From NCBI GenBank assembly GCA_002343075.1, contig DDRH01000045.1, positions 1-63,193 on the forward strand: 63,193 nucleotides of DNA. Reading direction: 5' to 3'. The notes beneath the pieces are model-generated. The model searched no databases, had not been told where the DNA came from, and saw only the letters and a list, made by a program, of their open reading frames with translations. Positions 60,168 through 63,193 of this stretch are shown piece by piece. A program made the translations under genes and the position numbers. The DNA is from Phycisphaerales bacterium UBA2421. Its GTDB lineage: Bacteria > Planctomycetota > Phycisphaerae > Tepidisphaerales > Tepidisphaeraceae. Numbering within the stretch: the first letter of the stretch is position 1; every line of letters begins with the position of its first letter.

Positions 60168-61322
60168 GTGTGTCAAGTTATCGGACTTAGCGTGAGTTAT
60201 TTATTTTCTAGCGGGGCCACGGCCAGTTCATCGCTGATGTTCTCGGCAATTCAACTCGACCCGTCGCCGGACGCTGGTAATCTCTACGTTCAATCTTTGT
60301 CAGACAGTGGCACCGCGACCGGTTTTCGATCAAGAGGTGATCTAATCGGACAGGTTGGCTGGGCGCGGGCGTTGATGTGGAGTGAACAGGGGCGAGTAAG
60401 CTTCGCGGCGCAGCGGCCCGATACAGTTCGCGCCCAAATAACTAAAACGGACAGTTCTGGACTAGGTGTTGGCTGGTTCAAGACAATTTCGGACGACTGG
60501 GTCCGACCGGCCATGTGGTCGGACACTGAGATTCATGAACTCCCCTTTAATGGCATCGGCGGCGGCGCGAATGCGACCAACGGAACAATTGTTCTAGGTG
60601 AGTTGTTCGAACCCGAGTTCAGAAACAATCAGCTGGTCGCGTGGGACATTTCTGGATCAACGATCCCCATGCCACAGATTGTATCGGGTGTACCTGCTTC
60701 TGGCTCGGTGCTGCCGTACGGTGTTAACTCGGCAGGAGCCTTCGTCGGTCAGTGGTACGACAACTCTGATCCAACGTTCGAAACGCTCCGCAGCTACGTC
60801 GGCCAAGGCTTGCAGGCACGAGATTGGCGGCCACTGGGTCAAGAACCTGTGCGCGCCAACGATATCAACGACACCGGCCAAGTCGCCGGCGAATGGCTCC
60901 TACCCGATCGCCGTCTTGCGTTCGTCGCCGACAGTTTCGACTCCCCGCCGCGGATGCTCGATCTGTTGCCGGGGTTCTACACGAACTACCTCGAAGCGAT
61001 TAACAACGAAGGCTGGGCGGTGGGGCAGCAGGATGATCAGTTCGGCACGGTCGGCCGGGCCGTGCTGTTTGCGCCGGGATCGAGTGAGCCGATCGATATT
61101 AACTCGCTCGTCAATCTGCCGGGGGTGAACCTGTTTGCCGCCTGGGATATCAACAATCGCGGGCAGATTCTGGTAAACGGCACGCGAACCGGCCCGAACG
61201 ACAGCGGTTGGTACGTCCTCACCCCCATCCCCGAACCCGCGGGGGCAGTCGTTGTCGGCGCGCTATGGCTGTCACGCGCGGCCCGCCGTCGGCGCGGAGT
61301 CGATGGCGGGGTTGAGGTTTGA
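60168..61322 (+). CDS. PEP-CTERM-like surface protein with HAF-type repeats
   Basis: The 384-residue frame opens at GTG 60168; GTG 60192 and ATG 60237 are also possible, and no classic signal peptide is clear. The middle has HAF-type repeats with G-V/A-VG patterns (DINDTGQVAGEWLLPDRRLAFVAD, in part; AINNEGWAVGQQDD; DINNRGQILVNG), which would build a beta-propeller. The C-terminus is a PEP-CTERM-like signal: PIPEPAGAVVVGALWLSRAARRRR, i.e. PEP, hydrophobic helix, Arg cluster. It would be sorted by an exosortase-type system. Its start region is divergent from the fragment at 60102. Confidence 0.75.
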   Translation: MCQVIGLSVSYLFSSGATASSSLMFSAIQLDPSPDAGNLYVQSLSDSGTATGFRSRGDLIGQVGWARALMWSEQGRVSFAAQRPDTVRAQITKTDSSGLGVGWFKTISDDWVRPAMWSDTEIHELPFNGIGGGANATNGTIVLGELFEPEFRNNQLVAWDISGSTIPMPQIVSGVPASGSVLPYGVNSAGAFVGQWYDNSDPTFETLRSYVGQGLQARDWRPLGQEPVRANDINDTGQVAGEWLLPDRRLAFVADSFDSPPRMLDLLPGFYTNYLEAINNEGWAVGQQDDQFGTVGRAVLFAPGSSEPIDINSLVNLPGVNLFAAWDINNRGQILVNGTRTGPNDSGWYVLTPIPEPAGAVVVGALWLSRAARRRRGVDGGVEV

Positions 61323-61581
61323 TGCAGCAAAATGGTTCAACACATTTCTGCAATGATCTATTTTTGCGTCGGACCGCGCGATTTGTCGGCAACGCCCGCC
61401 GCTTGGCAGCGGTCTACTTTGTGAATCTCGACATTTCGGCCGGGGCGACCGTAGCGTTGGTCGCCGTTAATCCTTATCTGGAAAGAAGTTACAACTCCAG
61501 CGAGCAGGTGCACCAGATTGCCGCGCACCGCAGTGTCGGCGGGGTGGGCTGCAGGTGAGCAGAACAGATATTGATCGGGAA

Positions 61582-61610
61582 TTGTCTATCGAGCGCGAAG
61601 TTGATATAGT
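61582..61610 (+). promoter_or_regulatory. Sigma-70-type promoter of rpsR
   Basis: TTGTCT (61582-61587) and TATAGT (61605-61610) are 17 bases apart. Transcription should begin near 61617, leaving a 36-base leader. The region 61323-61560 before it holds only a doubtful 79-codon frame. Confidence 0.7.
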
Positions 61611-61652
61611 GCCCGGCTCGATTTTTTACACAGAGTTTTACGAGTAATCAGC

Positions 61653-61913
61653 ATGGCACGCGAAAAAGAAGAAAAATCCACGTTTCAGTCGTTCAGCAAG
61701 CCCAAGATCAAGGTCACCCGCACCAGCGAATCGGGCGACGAGTACATTGATTACAAGGATACCGAAAGCCTGCGGAAAATGATGACCGGCAACGGTAAAA
61801 TCCAGAACCGCAAGCGCACCGGTGCCAACGCGATGGAACAGCGGATGATCGGCACCGCCATCAAGCGGGCACGCTACATGAGCCTGCTGCCCTACGCGAC
61901 GTCGATTGGGTGA
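61653..61913 (+). CDS. rpsR: 30S ribosomal protein bS18
   Basis: The 86-residue protein carries the bS18 signature: YIDYKDTESLRKMMTGNGKI (about residues 32-51), NRKRTGANAMEQRMIGTAIKRARYMSLLPY (in part) at the C-terminus. The N-terminal 30 residues (MAREKEEKSTFQSFSKPKIK) are lineage-specific. It binds bS6 on the small subunit platform. It is alone here, without rpsF, ssb or rplI, and has its own promoter (61582-61610) and a strong terminator (61981-62010). Confidence 0.93.
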   Translation: MAREKEEKSTFQSFSKPKIKVTRTSESGDEYIDYKDTESLRKMMTGNGKIQNRKRTGANAMEQRMIGTAIKRARYMSLLPYATSIG

Positions 61914-61980
61914 TTGCGTGATTGGGTTGCTGCGTGCTGGTTGCTAGATGCCGGCACAGGGCGAATTTTGATGAGTCATT

Positions 61981-62010
61981 CCCCGCGCATCGCGCGGGGT
62001 TTTCTTTTTT
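61981..62010 (+). terminator. Strong intrinsic terminator of rpsR
   Basis: CCCCGCGC (61981-61988) and GCGCGGGG (61992-61999) form an 8-bp GC stem with a three-base loop, followed by TTTTCTTTTTT. It lies 67 bases after rpsR on the plus strand. Confidence 0.9.
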
Positions 62011-62110
62011 AGTCGTAAGTCTTTAGCTGCAGTTCTCGCCGAACATCTCGCAACCGCCATCGAAAAACCAGCAATCACCAGCCAGCAACTGGCAACCAGC
62101 CAAGAAAAAG

Positions 62111-62137
62111 CCCCGGACGGCACCAGGCCGTCCGGGG
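62111..62137 (-). terminator. Terminator of the HU gene (also possible on plus strand)
   Basis: CCCCGGACGG (62111-62120) and CCGTCCGGGG (62128-62137) form a perfect 10-bp stem with loop CACCAGG. On the minus strand it is followed by CTTTTTCTTG, so it should end the HU transcript, whose stop codon is at 62185. Confidence 0.85.
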
Positions 62138-62184
62138 TTCTTACATTTCTGCAAGCGTAAGCGGAAGAAGTAACTTCCCAGAGA

Positions 62185-62490
62185 CTACTTTTTCGCGCCG
62201 AGGATTGCATCCTTCGCGGCCTTGGCCACGCGGAACTTAACGACCTTCTTGGCCGGAATCTGGATTTCTTCGCCGGTGGCCGGGTTGCGGCCCTTGCGTG
62301 CCTTGCGTTGCACCAGCACGAGCTTACCGATGCCAGGGAATACGAACTGGTTCTTGGCTTGCTTGTAGGCAAGTTCGGCCTGCGCTTCGAAAAACGCGCC
62401 GACTGCCTTCTTGCTGAGGGTATGACCGGCCTTGCCGAGCATATCCACCATGGTGTTAGCAACTTCCGATTTGGTCATGGCCTTGGCCAT
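62185..62490 (-). CDS. HU-family DNA-binding protein
   Basis: HU proteins bend and compact DNA. The start at 62490 is fixed by AAGGAG seven bases before the ATG (MAKAMTKSEVAN); the frame extends upstream without support. The 101-residue protein has the helical base TKSEVANTMVDMLGKAG and the beta arm with VLVQRKARKGRNPATGEEIQIPA, containing the conserved GRNPxTGE and Pro at the tip, then the C-terminal KVVKFRVAKAAKDAI. It has its own terminator. Confidence 0.93.
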   Translation of the reverse strand: MAKAMTKSEVANTMVDMLGKAGHTLSKKAVGAFFEAQAELAYKQAKNQFVFPGIGKLVLVQRKARKGRNPATGEEIQIPAKKVVKFRVAKAAKDAILGAKK

Positions 62491-63193
62491 TGCAGTGACT
62501 CCTTTCGGTGCGCGGCCGCCGGGTGAGGCGAGTGTGCCGCGGACCATCCGTTTTGGAGGGCGAGCGCCGGGAGAGGATTTTTCCCCGTCGACTCACACCG
62601 GCGTGGGTCGAATCCGCTTCGACACCAAAGCCCTACCGGCGTGCCTCCTGCCGCGACTGTTTTCCCGCGTAAAACGCAAGATCCAGTCGAGTTGGATGGG
62701 GAAAATAACGAGAATTCGCGCGATTTCAAGCGCTGCGCGCAAATTCCCTAAGAAAACCCGCAATTTTCTGAACCCCCGATCCGGCCGTTCTAAAGAATCC
62801 GAGCCGCTGCAACCGATAACCCCCGGCCCGCGCGAAACTTACGTTCAAGCCCCCTTGTCGAGCCATCGGCGCCACAAAAACTTCTCGCAATCGTTCAGCC
62901 GGCGGCTGGCATTCATTGCCTTCAAACCTGAAACGAAACGCGAATCATTTGCGATTCTCACCGGGGCGGCGATGACGTGGCAGAGAAGTGCAACCCAGTC
63001 CTGGTTCTCCAGCCGCCAAAGACCAAACAACTTCCAGGAAAACGCACGCTGTCACTTGCCCGTCGAGCAACTTTCGGCGTGCGCGCGATGGCTACGTCAC
63101 ATCGATGCTCTCGCTGGCGCCCTCTGTGTCCTGTGTGTCTCTGTGGTGAAAATTGCATGCTAGAATCAATTTGTGCCCGAAGAAGCCCCCAAC
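62491..63193. other. Non-coding or unresolved end of window
   Basis: These 700 bases hold long open frames on both strands but none with a recognised domain, and all look like shadows of GC-rich DNA. Near the end (63121-63151) is a CCTCTGTGTCCTGTGTGTCT-type stretch running into CTGTGGTGAAA, a motif class found between genes in many bacteria. A GTG at about 63174 could begin a gene that continues beyond the window (VPEEAPN). Confidence 0.5.

Noticed and set aside
61319..61558. A 79-codon plus-strand frame between the PEP-CTERM-like gene and rpsR
   Set aside because: It overlaps the previous stop, has no clear ribosome site and no domain; it ends just before the rpsR promoter. It may be chance.

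Overview
The window looks like a piece of a planctomycete chromosome, most probably a Phycisphaerae-type soil or freshwater lineage (inference). Support seen in the sequence: surface proteins starting with a LExRxLLs signature (LERRQLLAG, LEERRLLSA, variants of the planctomycete LEPxxLL motif), dockerin-like and delta-60 repeats, RTX-type calcium-binding tails, a PEP-CTERM-like C-terminus, a diderm envelope gene set (LptD, LpxL-type acyltransferase, LpoB/YcfL lipoproteins) and several ECF sigma/anti-sigma modules. The DNA is GC-rich except in parts of the first 8.4 kb. There is no rRNA, CRISPR array or recognisable transposase; one tRNA (Tyr) is present.

Region 1 (1-8444) is the most unusual part. 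A giant surface protein (5' end outside the window) carries a dockerin-like motif, FN3-like domains and delta-60 repeats, then a core segment that switches at about 3104 into a lower-GC C-terminal tip resembling polymorphic-toxin architecture. Behind it lie small candidate immunity genes, a headless second tip, two related membrane/lipoprotein genes and two detached copies of an RTX tail. The second detached copy is preceded by a copy of the core junction sequence. This looks like serial tip displacement of the Rhs/CDI kind in a planctomycete surface protein.

Region 2 (8566-12310) holds an MBL-fold protein, a lipoprotein metallopeptidase, acylphosphatase, a GbsR/MarR-type regulator with a perfect palindromic operator, and the debris of two toxin-antitoxin modules, each with its toxin cut down to a fragment. 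Region 3 (12311-22595) has lptD and sppA diverging from facing promoters, alpha-glucan phosphorylase, a NifU-N-domain protein, a UbiA-type prenyltransferase and an AEC transporter. Region 4 (22829-28263) encodes two secreted RTX-tailed enzymes, a lipase-like protein and a subtilisin-like protease. Region 5 (28260-39511) has an ECF sigma operon, typA, vapBC, a gamma-glutamyl-GABA-hydrolase-like gene, a GT4, an LpxL-type acyltransferase, a GYF-domain membrane protein, moaA and a large exported protein of unknown role.

Region 6 (39651-47364) is mostly housekeeping: trpD, galK, tmk-holB, mutY, a 2OG-Fe(II) oxygenase and tRNA-Tyr. Region 7 (47583-53793) is a lipoprotein cluster (YcfL, three LpoB-like proteins and a COG3014-like TPR lipoprotein), which in other bacteria goes with activation of peptidoglycan synthases, followed by a gamma-glutamyltransferase. 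Region 8 (53989-58748) has a GT2, a XylR-like regulator, a UDP-glucuronate decarboxylase and a second ECF sigma/anti-sigma/Spy-like operon. Region 9 (58749-63193) has REP-like palindromes, an exported-protein fragment, a PEP-CTERM-like protein, rpsR with a clear promoter and terminator, and an HU-family gene.
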